Part shown: positions 43,903 through 52,760 of the stretch, piece by piece
Layout of the letters: the number at the start of each line of letters is the position of its first letter
Numbering within the stretch: position 1 is the first letter of the stretch
The notes under the pieces: generated by a model
The model's database searches: none
The model's input: the letters and a program-made list of their open reading frames with translations, nothing else
What the model was told of the DNA's origin: nothing
Made by a program: the position numbers and the translations under genes
DNA from: Acidobacteriota bacterium
GTDB taxonomy: Bacteria > Acidobacteriota > Thermoanaerobaculia > Gp7-AA8
Direction of reading: 5' to 3'
DNA length: 64,000 nt
NCBI GenBank assembly: GCA_019244185.1
Contig: JAFATB010000013.1
Span: forward strand, 130,438 to 194,437

Positions 43903-45084
43903 TTACAGCCTCCCGCTCCGCACGCGCACGAACGCGTACACCGACTGCGGTTTGTGGCCGTACTCCGCGGGCAGTTCGTGCGATTGCGTGTGGTAGTCGG
44001 CGTTGACGCCGACGCCGAAGCGGAAGGTGGGGCGGGCGACGAGGTCGAAGATGTAGCCGGCGGTTGCGTGCGTCGTGCGCTCGACGGCCAGGTCGTTGAC
44101 GATCACGGGAAAGCCGGACGGGCGGTCGACCCACTCCGCGCGCGCGAGGAAGGTGTTGCGCGTGCCGCGCAGCGCGAGCTCGACGCTGTAGGCGGTCTGC
44201 GGCGCGAGCGCGGACAGCGAGTCTTTCTGCTCGCGGCGCGTCCAGAGCGCGGTGACCGCGACCTTGGGAACGCCGTACGTGATCGACGCCGACGTGACTG
44301 TCCGCTCGTTCGCGTCGCCGAGCTGTCCGCGCGAGACCTGCAGCGCGACGTTCGGCGATGGCGTGAGCGTCACGCGCGCGGACTGCGAGTCGATGTCGCC
44401 GTCTTCGATGGAGGTGTGCCGGCCCGACGTCACCGCATCGTGAAAGACGCTCGCCTCGAGCGTGAGCCAGCGCGTGCCGAAGCCCGCGGTCACCACGCGC
44501 GTCGAGTCGTGCGTCGTCTCCTGCAGGTCATACGCGAACGGCGCGTTCGCGAAGTCGACGCCCGACATCCGCAGCTCCGCCGGCGCTGCTCCTAGCGCCG
44601 GATCGCCGACCGCCGCCGCGTACACGCTCAGCAGCGTCGACGCGCTCGGACGAAACCCGAGTTGCACCGCCGCCTCACCCCAGAAATCGTGCGCGCGCAT
44701 GCGCCCGACCGTCGGTCCGCCGCCTTCCGCGGAGACGTACTGCAGCAGCTCCGGATAGCCTTCTTCCGGGACCGTGTACGGTTCGAGCGACACGCGCCCG
44801 CGCGCGAGCACGAAGCCGCGCGTGCCGAAGTTCTTCTCCACGCCCGCGGCGAACCAGTTCGTCGAAAACGTGTCGGACCGCGGATTGTCCGGACCACTCT
44901 CACCGACGTGCGTGGCATGCGCGTCGAACCCGTGAAAGACGGTCCAGCCTCCGCTCGACGACGTCACCCACGGCGACTCGCCGGGATTCGGCGTCGTGCC
45001 GGAGACATTGCGCAGCGGATCGAGCTGCGCTTGCGCGGCGACGGTGGCGAACGACAGCACGACGAGCAGAACGCGACATTTCAT
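43903..45084 (-). CDS. Outer-membrane beta-barrel-like protein
   Basis: A 393-residue protein with a signal peptide (MKCRVLLVVLSFATVAAQAQ). The mature part alternates polar and hydrophobic residues in many strands and ends with YAFVRVRSGRL, a pattern seen in outer-membrane barrels; an aromatic near the last strand (Tyr) fits. No porin or TonB family is recognised and no plug domain is seen. ATG 45084 is preferred over TTG 45102. A hairpin lies directly before the start. The gene follows the M14 carboxypeptidase gene, 40 nt away on the same strand. Confidence 0.7.
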   Translation of the reverse strand: MKCRVLLVVLSFATVAAQAQLDPLRNVSGTTPNPGESPWVTSSSGGWTVFHGFDAHATHVGESGPDNPRSDTFSTNWFAAGVEKNFGTRGFVLARGRVSLEPYTVPEEGYPELLQYVSAEGGGPTVGRMRAHDFWGEAAVQLGFRPSASTLLSVYAAAVGDPALGAAPAELRMSGVDFANAPFAYDLQETTHDSTRVVTAGFGTRWLTLEASVFHDAVTSGRHTSIEDGDIDSQSARVTLTPSPNVALQVSRGQLGDANERTVTSASITYGVPKVAVTALWTRREQKDSLSALAPQTAYSVELALRGTRNTFLARAEWVDRPSGFPVIVNDLAVERTTHATAGYIFDLVARPTFRFGVGVNADYHTQSHELPAEYGHKPQSVYAFVRVRSGRL

Positions 45085-45087
45085 GCG

Positions 45088-45113
45088 CGGCGCATTCTGC
45101 AACAGATGCGCCG
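45088..45113 (-). promoter_or_regulatory. Hairpin directly before the barrel gene start
   Basis: CGGCGCAT (45088-45095) and ATGCGCCG (45106-45113) pair perfectly over 8 bp with a 10-nt loop. It fills the spacer between the M14 stop and the barrel ATG and would cover the ribosome-binding region, or end the M14 message. Confidence 0.4.
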
Positions 45114-45123
45114 GGCAGAAGCG

Positions 45124-46893
45124 TTACTCGCGTCCGACCGGATACAACCGCGCCCGCTCGTCGTACCACGGCGTGCGCTCGTACAGCCACTGCAGCCGCG
45201 CGCGCGCGTCGCCGCGGAACTTCTCGTCGCTCTCGATCTTCGCGCGGAACTCGTCCGCGAGCTTCGGATCCTCGGCCAGCATGCGCTCGGCCATCGGCTC
45301 CATGATGTAGCTCTCGACGTACTCCGTCGGCGCGAGAATCGAGTTGAAGAAGCCCCACTGAAAGAGTGAGTCCGGCGATGACGGCTCGAGCAACAGGACG
45401 GCCAGCGTGCCGAGCGGCTGATCGGTCGGGACGCGCACGGAGCCGGCGAGGTAGTGCTCGCGCCGTTTCTCCGGCGTCGCATTCGCGGTCACGCGCACGC
45501 GTCCTTCGAACTGCTGCGCGGCATACTTCGGCTCATCGAACCGGTCCATCGTCACATCGACATCGCGCGGCGCGGCCAGTCGCTCGTACTGAATGCCATG
45601 CAGGTCCAGCATCGCAACCACCTCGCGCCACGCCGCGGGAATCCAGTACGCCTTCGGCCGCGGCGCGCTGGTGACGATCGCCGTTTGCTGGCGGTACGGC
45701 GCGCGGTTCGTGACCGGCTTGCCGAGCCACTCCGTGCGCACGCCACCGCTGATCGGCGAGAGCGTTTTGCGCGAGGCGATGCCGAGAACGTCGATGATCG
45801 GTGACGTCGCATTCGGATCTTCCTTCCACGCCATCGCGACGGGATCTTCGCGCCGCGCGCGATCCGACGCGATTGCGTTGCGCAGTCCCTGCGGATCGGC
45901 GCCGATCGCACGGAGCGCGTGCTCGAGGAAGACGTACGTGCCGAGGACGCGCTGATCGTAGGGCTTGAGGGAGTGGTTCTCGACGAGGATCGAGGGGAGC
46001 TGGCGCGCGTCGCCGTAGCCGTTCGACAGGCGCGGATCGGTGATGCCGCCGGCGAGTCCCGCGAGCGGATCATCGGTGAAGACGAGCGGACCGGGGACGT
46101 GCCCCATCTGCTGCAGGCCGCGGTCGACGTTCGGACGGAACTTCGCGTCGAGCCACGACGCGATCGCGGGCGAATGCCCTTCCTTCGGATTCCAGCCGTA
46201 TGTCACGTCGTACTGGTAGTCGGCGCCGTCGGTGACGTGCAGGTCGATGTAGAGGTCGGGCTGCCACGTGACGAGCGCGTGCAGCATGGCGCGCATCTCT
46301 TCCGTGTCCGCCTTCACATAATCGCGGTTGAGGTTGTAGTTGCGCGCGTTCGTGCGCCAGCCGCTTTCCTCGGGGCCGCGCTGGTTGATGCGGCTGTAGC
46401 GCGTGAAGCGCTCGTGCCCGTCAACGTTGAAGATGGGGACGAAGAGCAGGTTCGCCCGATCGAGCAGCTCGCGCTTCGTGCCGCGCACCGTCATGTCGCG
46501 GAGCAGCATGAGGCCCGCGTCCTTGCCGTCGATCTCGCCCGCGTGAATGCCGCCTTGCGCGAAGAGCGTCGGCCTGCCGTTGCGGCGCAGCGCGTCGCGA
46601 GTCGACGCGCCTTCTTTCGACGCGACGACGAGCCACAGATCGCGTCCTTCCGCCGACTTGCCGAGCGACAACATCTTCAACTGCGGCGCCGCCGCGACGA
46701 GCCTGCGCAGATACGCGACCGTCTCGTCATAGCGCGGCGTCGTGCGGAACTGCGTCGCCTCGGATGGCGTGACCCAGCGGTCCGTCGCCGGCAGCATCAG
46801 CGCGCGGCTCGCGCCGTTCCACGGAATCAGCGGCGGAAGGACGGGAGTCTGTGCGGAAGTGAGCGTCGCGGAAAGAAGAAGCGCCGTCAGCAT
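45124..46893 (-). CDS. M14 zinc carboxypeptidase, exported
   Basis: A 589-residue protein with a signal peptide (MLTALLLSATLTSAQ). The peptidase M14 motif HAGEIDGKDAG (His and Glu zinc ligands), LLFVPIFNVDGHERF, RNYNLNRDY and the second His zinc ligand in YIDLHVTDG are present, with the catalytic Glu region ILVENHSLKPYDQRV. A long C-terminal region has no further domain. It would trim C-terminal residues of peptides outside the cytoplasm. The chosen ATG at 46893 opens the signal peptide; a TTG at 46929 is an in-frame alternative. The ATG sits in the loop of a 14-bp hairpin. The gene follows the M16 gene on the same strand. Confidence 0.85.
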   Translation of the reverse strand: MLTALLLSATLTSAQTPVLPPLIPWNGASRALMLPATDRWVTPSEATQFRTTPRYDETVAYLRRLVAAAPQLKMLSLGKSAEGRDLWLVVASKEGASTRDALRRNGRPTLFAQGGIHAGEIDGKDAGLMLLRDMTVRGTKRELLDRANLLFVPIFNVDGHERFTRYSRINQRGPEESGWRTNARNYNLNRDYVKADTEEMRAMLHALVTWQPDLYIDLHVTDGADYQYDVTYGWNPKEGHSPAIASWLDAKFRPNVDRGLQQMGHVPGPLVFTDDPLAGLAGGITDPRLSNGYGDARQLPSILVENHSLKPYDQRVLGTYVFLEHALRAIGADPQGLRNAIASDRARREDPVAMAWKEDPNATSPIIDVLGIASRKTLSPISGGVRTEWLGKPVTNRAPYRQQTAIVTSAPRPKAYWIPAAWREVVAMLDLHGIQYERLAAPRDVDVTMDRFDEPKYAAQQFEGRVRVTANATPEKRREHYLAGSVRVPTDQPLGTLAVLLLEPSSPDSLFQWGFFNSILAPTEYVESYIMEPMAERMLAEDPKLADEFRAKIESDEKFRGDARARLQWLYERTPWYDERARLYPVGRE

Positions 46894-46906
46894 GACGGCG
46901 CTTCTT
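46876..46906 (-). promoter_or_regulatory. Perfect 14-bp hairpin holding the M14 start codon
   Basis: On the minus strand AAGAAGCGCCGTCA (46906-46893) and TGACGGCGCTTCTT (46889-46876) pair without mismatch around the 3-nt loop TGC, and the sequence continues TTTCC. It begins 27 nt past the M16 stop. It looks like a terminator for the M16 gene and also holds the ATG of the M14 gene (last base of the arm plus the first two of the loop). Confidence 0.7.
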
Positions 46907-46932
46907 AGCACAAACGCGAGAGAAACCAAGCC

Positions 46933-49785
46933 TTACTTCGCGAACACCTCGTCCACGCTGACGATGCGCACGTTCTCGGGTTTGAGGTTCAGCTTGTAGC
47001 TGCCGATCACCTTGTCTTCTTCGGCGAGCTCCGGCTTCGGCGCGTCGTACTTGATCGAGGTCGGGGCGTCGGAGAGCAGCGCGTCGCGGAGGCCTTCCGC
47101 GTCCTTGGTCACGATCACGATCTGCAGGTTTTTCGCGGAGAAGTACTTCTTGATCGCGCGGTTCACCTGGTCGCGCGTGAGCTTGGCGTACTGCGCGCGC
47201 ATGTAGTCGGTGTACTCCGGCGTGCCGTACCACCACGAGTCGAGCGCGTAGCCGAGACTCTGGTTCTGGGTCGACGTCAGCAGGAAGACGTTCTTCATCA
47301 CGTAGTCGCGCGTTTTGTCGAAGTCTTCCTGCGAGAGGCCGTTGTCGATCATCTTCTGCGTCTCGTAGAGCGCGATGCGCAGCGCCATCTGCGCGTTGAC
47401 CGGCACGACGGGACGGATCCACACCTCGAAGAGCTGCGAGCGGCGGGCGATGTTCGGGCTGGGGAAGAACTGCTGGCCCGGACGATTGAAGAACTCGACG
47501 TACGCGTAGTCGCCGTAGTTGAGGCCGCGTGTTTCGCGGATGCGGTCATAGAGGCGGCCGGACGACGCGCGATGTTCGCCGAGCCACACGCGCGCGAGAT
47601 TGAGCGCGGCGAAGTCGGAGTCCTCGCGCGTCACCGGGATCGGAGTTCCGAGCGAGATCGCGGTCGCGCGCGTGTCCTTCTTCACGATCTGGATCTGCAG
47701 ACCCTGCGGCTGCTTCGCGACGATGGCGGGCAGCGACGCGATGGTGGTCGTCGTCGCGCCGGCACCGAGCTGCCCGAGGTCCGTCTTGAGGCGCTGCACG
47801 AGCGAATCGGGGAAGTCGCCGGAGAGGCCGACCACCACGTTCGTGGCCTTGTAGTTGTCGGCGATGAACTTCTTCACGTCGTCGAGCGTGATCGACTGCA
47901 GGCCGGCGATGGTGCCGAGCGGCGTGTGGCCGTACGGCGTGCCGTCGAAGAGCACGTTCTGCAACTGCTCCTTGCCGAGCTCCTCGTCGTTCGCGGAGCG
48001 GAGGTCGGTCTGCAGTTCGTTGAGCTGCTGATCCTTGAGGCGCTGGAAGTCTTCGTCGCGGAAGCCGGGCGTGAGCAACTGCGGCAGCACGACGTCGAGG
48101 AACTTGCCGAGGTTGTCCTTGTGGACGACGCCGGTCAGCGTGGTCATTTCCTTGTCGACCTGGCTGCCGAACGAGCCGGCGATCGGGAAGAGGGCCTTCT
48201 GGATCTCGTCGACGCGCATCGACTTCGACCCCGCCTCGGTGATCATCGACGCGGCGAGCTGCGCGAGACCTTCCTTGCCTTTCGGATCGTTCGCCGAGCC
48301 GACCGTGAAGAGGAGCTTGAACATCACGTTCGGCAGCACCGACTTCTGCTGGATGAAGCGGATTTGCACTTCCTGTCCGTTGGCCATCGCCGGCGCGGCC
48401 GACGTCATCGCATCGACCGACGGCAGCTTCGCCTCCGCTTCCGGCATCGGCTGCGTGGAGAGGTCGGTGATGACCATGTTCGCGTCGGTGACGTACTTGC
48501 GCGCGGCGGCCTGGATGTCGTCCGGCGTCGTCTGCGAGTAGACGTTGTAGAACTTGTTGATCGTGTCGAACGAGCGCTCGAAGTACGCGAAGCGGGCGAT
48601 GGTCGACGCGATCGCTTCGGTGTTGTCGAGACGGCGCACGAAGCCGTAGCGCGTGCTCGACTTCGCATCTTCGACGCGCTGCGCGTCGAGCTTGCGGTCA
48701 CGCGCGGCGGCGAAAGTCTTGAGGATTTCATCGCGGACGTACGGCGCGTCTTTCACGTCCTTGATGCGTGCGTAAACGGTGATGAGGCCCGGATCGAAGT
48801 TCGGGCCGGCGTCGGCGAACATCGCGTCGACCTTCTGTTCGTCCTGCACGAGGCGCTTGTAGAGATCGGAGGTCTCGCCGAACTGCAGGTCGAGCATCGT
48901 GTCGATGGCGGCGTAGTCCTTCATCTGGAAGAACGACGGGCCGTGGAACGCGACCGTGACCCACGGCAGCGTCGGCGTCTGCCACGCGACGTGCTCGTAG
49001 ACGGGACCTTTCGCCTGCGGCTCCTGCGGGATGTCGACGCTGAACGTGCCGCGCTGCCAGTCGCCCCAGTACTTCTGCACGAGCGCGATGACGCGGTTCG
49101 GATCGACGTCGCCGGCCACGATGATGGTGACCTTCTCCGGCCGGTACCAGCGGCTGAAGAACGTCTTCGAGTACTCGTACTGATTGGGCATGTCCTCGAT
49201 GTCTTTGATGAAGCCCATCGTGGTGTGCTTGTACGTGTGCGTCGTGTAGGCAGCCTCGTGCTGCGCCTCGTCGAGCTTCTGGATGGGGTTCGCGGAGTTC
49301 TTGTTGTACTCGCCGAGGACCGCGCGCGCTTCGGTCTTGAACGCGGCCTCCGAGTACGAGAGATTCTTGAACCGGTCCGCTTCGATCTCGAGGATCTTCT
49401 CGAGATCCTCTTTCGCGAACGTCACGTGGAAGTTCGTCAGATCGTTCGAGGTGAAGGCGTTCTGGCGCGCGCCCGCCTTCGTGATGATGCTGTTGTAGAC
49501 GTCCGGCGGATACGCCTTCGTCCCTCGGAACATCATGTGCTCGAAGAAATGCGCGAAGCCCGATTTGCCCGGCTCGACTTCGTTGCGCGAGCCGGTCTGC
49601 ACCGGGATCTGGACGGAGACGATGTTCGGGAAGCCGGTCGGCACCACGATCACCTTCAGCCCGTTGTCGAGCGTCTTCTCCGTCACGTTGAACGGAAGAA
49701 TGCTGTTGGCGGCCGGCTGCTGCGCGAAGCCGGTCATGGCCGCGACGACGCAGAGCGCCGCCATGAGAATGCGTTGACGAACCAT
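46933..49785 (-). CDS. M16 (insulinase/pitrilysin) metallopeptidase, double-length
   Basis: A 950-residue exported zinc peptidase with two M16 halves. The signal peptide is MVRQRILMAALCVVAAMTGFA; the first half has the inverted zinc motif HFFEH with GTKAYPPDVYNS and the distal Glu in EARAVLGEYN; the second half (from about residue 500, QIRFIQQKSVLPNVMFKLLF) lacks the motif, as usual for the inactive partner half. ATG 49785 follows AAGGAG 8 nt upstream; the longer frame to 50448 is antisense to other genes. It degrades peptides in the periplasm. It precedes the M14 gene, so a peptide-use role is likely. Confidence 0.93.
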   Translation of the reverse strand: MVRQRILMAALCVVAAMTGFAQQPAANSILPFNVTEKTLDNGLKVIVVPTGFPNIVSVQIPVQTGSRNEVEPGKSGFAHFFEHMMFRGTKAYPPDVYNSIITKAGARQNAFTSNDLTNFHVTFAKEDLEKILEIEADRFKNLSYSEAAFKTEARAVLGEYNKNSANPIQKLDEAQHEAAYTTHTYKHTTMGFIKDIEDMPNQYEYSKTFFSRWYRPEKVTIIVAGDVDPNRVIALVQKYWGDWQRGTFSVDIPQEPQAKGPVYEHVAWQTPTLPWVTVAFHGPSFFQMKDYAAIDTMLDLQFGETSDLYKRLVQDEQKVDAMFADAGPNFDPGLITVYARIKDVKDAPYVRDEILKTFAAARDRKLDAQRVEDAKSSTRYGFVRRLDNTEAIASTIARFAYFERSFDTINKFYNVYSQTTPDDIQAAARKYVTDANMVITDLSTQPMPEAEAKLPSVDAMTSAAPAMANGQEVQIRFIQQKSVLPNVMFKLLFTVGSANDPKGKEGLAQLAASMITEAGSKSMRVDEIQKALFPIAGSFGSQVDKEMTTLTGVVHKDNLGKFLDVVLPQLLTPGFRDEDFQRLKDQQLNELQTDLRSANDEELGKEQLQNVLFDGTPYGHTPLGTIAGLQSITLDDVKKFIADNYKATNVVVGLSGDFPDSLVQRLKTDLGQLGAGATTTTIASLPAIVAKQPQGLQIQIVKKDTRATAISLGTPIPVTREDSDFAALNLARVWLGEHRASSGRLYDRIRETRGLNYGDYAYVEFFNRPGQQFFPSPNIARRSQLFEVWIRPVVPVNAQMALRIALYETQKMIDNGLSQEDFDKTRDYVMKNVFLLTSTQNQSLGYALDSWWYGTPEYTDYMRAQYAKLTRDQVNRAIKKYFSAKNLQIVIVTKDAEGLRDALLSDAPTSIKYDAPKPELAEEDKVIGSYKLNLKPENVRIVSVDEVFAK

Positions 49786-49867
49786 CGAGAAATCTCCTTC
49801 ATGAGGTGGGGGTGAACACCCGGCGCCGCGCATCTTATCGAAGCGGGCGTGTTGCAGTCTTGTGAAT

Positions 49868-49886
49868 GCTGCGCTTACGGCGCAGC
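49868..49886 (-). terminator. Hairpin at the end of the small membrane gene
   Basis: GCTGCGC (49868-49874) and GCGCAGC (49880-49886) pair around the TTACG that contains the stop codon of the minus-strand gene. A 7-bp stem without a U-tract, modest support. Confidence 0.45.
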
Positions 49887-50168
49887 CTGCTCGCCGGACG
49901 TCTCGTCGGGAATCTCGATCGGTCCTTCCTTGAGATCTTCCTTGATGATGAGGTCGAGGAACATCTCGCGGACGCCGTTCTGGCCGCGCTCGCGATAGAC
50001 GCGGCGCACGTCGGACGGGCGCAGCTGGATGCCGGTCATCGTCTGGAGGTATTGGCAGAAGACGACGGCGCGCGAGCGGAAGGAGATGATCAGGATGACC
50101 AGCAGGACCGCCGCGAAGATCAGCGGCATGGCCGCGGCCATCGATTTGAGCTCGAACAGATTCTCCAT
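49875..50168 (-). CDS. Small membrane-anchored protein, unknown
   Basis: A 97-residue protein with one N-terminal membrane helix (about 11-31, AMPLIFAAVLLVILIISF) and a charged cytoplasmic or periplasmic domain (VYRERGQNGVREMFLDLIIKED, DETSGEQAAP). No family is recognised. It lies upstream of the M16 gene on the same strand with 89 nt between them, and 67 nt from the divergent rof. Coding is supported by the strong helix, normal ATG and codon use. Confidence 0.65.
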   Translation of the reverse strand: MENLFELKSMAAAMPLIFAAVLLVILIISFRSRAVVFCQYLQTMTGIQLRPSDVRRVYRERGQNGVREMFLDLIIKEDLKEGPIEIPDETSGEQAAP

Positions 50169-50235
50169 CGGACCGTGCGCATCCTAGCAGAATCTCCCGG
50201 CATCGAACGTGTATCAGGCGGGGCGGGAGGTATGC

Positions 50236-50481
50236 ATGTCTGAGGAACGATACGAGCCTGTGTCGTGCGATTACCACGACGAGCTCGAGGCCGCGGCGAT
50301 GCACAAGAACGAGGTCGAGATCGAGTTCGATCTCGAGGGCGTGACGCAGAAGGAACGCGGCCGCGTCGAGGACGTTTACACGGCGAACGGCGCGGAGTTC
50401 ATCCGCTTCGCATCGGACGGCGGCGCGCTGGAAATCCGTCTCGACCACATCATTTCCATGAAGTCCGAAACGCAGGGCTGA
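50236..50481 (+). CDS. rof: Rho-binding antiterminator (Rof family)
   Basis: An 81-residue protein with the Rof pattern: YEPVSCDYHDELEAAAMH at the start, a second beta-strand part VEIEFDLEG, and AEFIRFASDGGALEIRLDHIISMKS at the end. Rof (YaeO) of enterobacteria binds Rho and lowers transcription termination; the family is small and mostly proteobacterial. ATG 50236 is chosen because GGGAGG lies 5 nt before it (50225-50230); the ATG at 50232 is out of frame. Family match is by sequence pattern only; binding to Rho in this host is inference. Confidence 0.8.
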   Translation: MSEERYEPVSCDYHDELEAAAMHKNEVEIEFDLEGVTQKERGRVEDVYTANGAEFIRFASDGGALEIRLDHIISMKSETQG

Positions 50482-50511
50482 CGCCGCCAGCCTCTGCTAC
50501 CATCGGGAGCG

Positions 50512-51216
50512 ATGCCCAAGGTCCTCTTCTACGCGGGCACGGCGTTCTGCCTTTTCCTCGCGCTGACCAGCGCCGCCGAGGCGGTGCGCGAGCTCGATCG
50601 CGGAGTGCTCGCGTTCGTCGCGCTGCCGCAGCCGGCGGCCGCGGTCTCCGCGATCGCGGTCGCGCTCGTGGCCTCGCTGGCGATCGCCGCGCTCTTCCTG
50701 CGCATGGCCGCGCTGCTCGCGGCGCGGAATCTGTTCGCCTCGTTCGTGGCGCTGCTCTGCGTCGCCGCGTCGACGGCCTCGCTCGCGGGCCTGCTCTTTC
50801 TGCAGTGGCGCATGGCCACGGTCGCCACGCATCAGCTGGATGAAGTGCACTTCGCCGCGATCATGGCCGTCGGCTTCTTCGTGTCGCTGAGCCTTCTCTC
50901 GCTGCGTCCGTACTTCAGCATCCAGGCGAGCCGCTTTCTCTCCGCGCTCGTGTTCTTCCCGCTGCCGCTGTTCGTGCTGATGCTGGCGCAGGAGATGTTC
51001 GTCTCCGCCTCGGCCGCGCCGCTGCCGGCCGCGACGCCGGCGTCGCGCGTCTACTTCGCGACGCTGGCGCTGCTCTTCTTCTCCATCGCCGTGCACTGCA
51101 TCCGCCACCGCCATCTCTTCATCGAGATGACGAACCTCCGCGAACTGCTCGACCCGCGCGTCGATCCGGCGTCGCGCCATGGCCGACCGATCGGCGGCGT
51201 GGCGTTCGACACGTAG
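50512..51216 (+). CDS. Multi-pass membrane protein of unknown function
   Basis: A 234-residue protein with about six membrane helices (residues about 5-22, 33-60, 64-88, 101-122, 133-152, 168-190), with the loop THQLDEVHFAAIMAVG after the third. No family is recognised. It begins 30 nt after rof with a GGGAGC box (50507-50512) close by. The end is convergent with the DUF4173 gene, 3 nt apart. Function unknown. Confidence 0.65.
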   Translation: MPKVLFYAGTAFCLFLALTSAAEAVRELDRGVLAFVALPQPAAAVSAIAVALVASLAIAALFLRMAALLAARNLFASFVALLCVAASTASLAGLLFLQWRMATVATHQLDEVHFAAIMAVGFFVSLSLLSLRPYFSIQASRFLSALVFFPLPLFVLMLAQEMFVSASAAPLPAATPASRVYFATLALLFFSIAVHCIRHRHLFIEMTNLRELLDPRVDPASRHGRPIGGVAFDT

Positions 51217-51219
51217 CGG

Positions 51220-52635
51220 TCATCGTCGCAGCAGTTCGAGCGCCCGCGCGCGCGACGCGTTCCACGTTCTCCAGCCGAACGGCCGCGGGCGCTGCTCGTA
51301 CTTTGCCAGCGTCTCCGGTGCGAAACGCGACGGATTCGAGAGGATCACTTCCGCCGCGTCGTCGCTGAGCGTGACGACGTACTTGTCGTCGAACGGCCGC
51401 TGCGTGCGCGCGAGGTTGGTCCGCACGATGAGCGCGTCGGGATTGATCGCGTGCAGCGTGACGACGGCGAGGACGCCGCTGGCGAGCACGCCGATCGCGA
51501 AGCGGCCGCGATGCCCGGTGAGCACCGTGGCGATGAACCACACCAATAGCGCCCCGAGCCAGCACATGAACGCGGTCGTGTAGAAGCGATCCTCGGTGAG
51601 GCCGTACGCGTCGCGATAGAGCTGCATCCGCTGATACGCCGAGACCGCGATGATGAAGACCAGCGCGATCTGAACGACGGCGAGGATGCGGAACGTGCGC
51701 AGTCCGCGCGCGTCGTCTTTGCGGATCAGCCACTCCGCCGCGAGGAGCATCGGCAGCGTCAGCGTCACGACCCACACGAGCTCGAAGAAGCCGCGCCGCG
51801 CGTACTCGCTCCACGTCAGATTGCCGACGCGCACCAGATGCGCGCCGCCGAAGAAGTAGCGGAACTGCACGCCGACGAAGGTCGCGAAGAGCAGGTTGAT
51901 GAGACCGATGGCGATGTTCGTCTCGGCTGCGCCGAGGGCGAGGAAGTCGGGACGCGAGACGCGCGGCATCGCGCCGCTGAAGAGGAGGCTGCGCAGGAAT
52001 CCGGCGCAGATCGCCGCGACGATCGCGGTCACGACGAGATGCTGGATCGCGGCCTTGAGGTCGAAGGTGATCAGATCGCTGATGAGCTTCGCGAACGCGG
52101 CGTCGGCGGAGGCGAGCAGCGCGCCGAAGAGCAGCAGCGCCGGCAGCGCGATGACGACGCCGCGAAACACGACGCCGCCGGTACGCAGCGTGCCACCGCG
52201 CGGCGCCTGCCACGTGAGGTCGGAGAGGACGAGCTGCGGGAAGCCGGCCGCGGCCTGGAGGCCCGTGGTGACCGACGAACCGGCGAGCTCGGTGAGCCCC
52301 GCGTTCGCGAGCCGTACGCCGCGCGCACCGGCGGCGAGCATCGGCAGAAAGATCAGGAGCATGAAGATGTCGAGCGCCTCGAGTCGCGGCGAGTCGCGCC
52401 AGACGAGGCACGCGGAGGCGACGAGCGCGCACGCGGCGGGGAAGGCGAGCTGCAGCGGCGGCGCGCCTTCGGCCCGCTCGCGGCGGCGCGCGACGGTGGC
52501 GGCGGCGACGACGGCGAGGAGGGTCCAGAGAAACGCGTTGAGTCCCCATGGGATGTAGCGGAGCAGGAGGTCGGCGGCGAGGCCGAGGAGGAGCGCGAGG
52601 AGGGCGGCGGTGAGAGCGGCGCGATGTCGGTTCAT
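51220..52635 (-). CDS. DUF4173/DUF4153-type integral membrane protein
   Basis: A 471-residue membrane protein with about eleven hydrophobic segments. The pattern of a central cluster with FLRSLLFSG, FATFVGVQFRYFFGG, YARRGFFELVWVVTLTLPML and the C-terminal LHAINPDALIVRTNLAR matches the DUF4173/DUF4153 family. Function unknown; relatives are often next to HTH regulators. ATG 52635 opens the first helix region (MNRHRAALTAALLALLLG) and is preceded by GGAG; the frame continues upstream but in the operator region. An interrupted palindrome at 52651-52681 is the likely control site. Confidence 0.75.
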   Translation of the reverse strand: MNRHRAALTAALLALLLGLAADLLLRYIPWGLNAFLWTLLAVVAAATVARRRERAEGAPPLQLAFPAACALVASACLVWRDSPRLEALDIFMLLIFLPMLAAGARGVRLANAGLTELAGSSVTTGLQAAAGFPQLVLSDLTWQAPRGGTLRTGGVVFRGVVIALPALLLFGALLASADAAFAKLISDLITFDLKAAIQHLVVTAIVAAICAGFLRSLLFSGAMPRVSRPDFLALGAAETNIAIGLINLLFATFVGVQFRYFFGGAHLVRVGNLTWSEYARRGFFELVWVVTLTLPMLLAAEWLIRKDDARGLRTFRILAVVQIALVFIIAVSAYQRMQLYRDAYGLTEDRFYTTAFMCWLGALLVWFIATVLTGHRGRFAIGVLASGVLAVVTLHAINPDALIVRTNLARTQRPFDDKYVVTLSDDAAEVILSNPSRFAPETLAKYEQRPRPFGWRTWNASRARALELLRR

Positions 52636-52650
52636 TGTCGTCTCCAAGTT

Positions 52651-52681
52651 CTTTGCATTGTAAAGCAGAATCCATGCAAAG
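52651..52681. promoter_or_regulatory. Palindromic operator before the DUF4173 gene
   Basis: CTTTGCATTGTAAAG (52651-52665) is a 15-bp palindrome (6 of 7 pairs). ATGCAAAG (52674-52681) repeats one half-site and is also the inverted match of CTTTGCAT. The site is unusually A/T-rich for this region, 16 nt before the DUF4173 start on the minus strand. The regulator is not in the window. Confidence 0.5.
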
Positions 52682-52760
52682 CGCCGCCTCATCGAAAACT
52701 CATCGAGAACTCACCTCCGCTGCATGGAGCGAACGTGCTGCATCGGCGACGGTTGCGCGC

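Noticed and set aside
47572..49815. A 747-codon plus-strand open frame
   Set aside because: Antisense to the M16 peptidase, whose zinc motif and length fix the correct strand.
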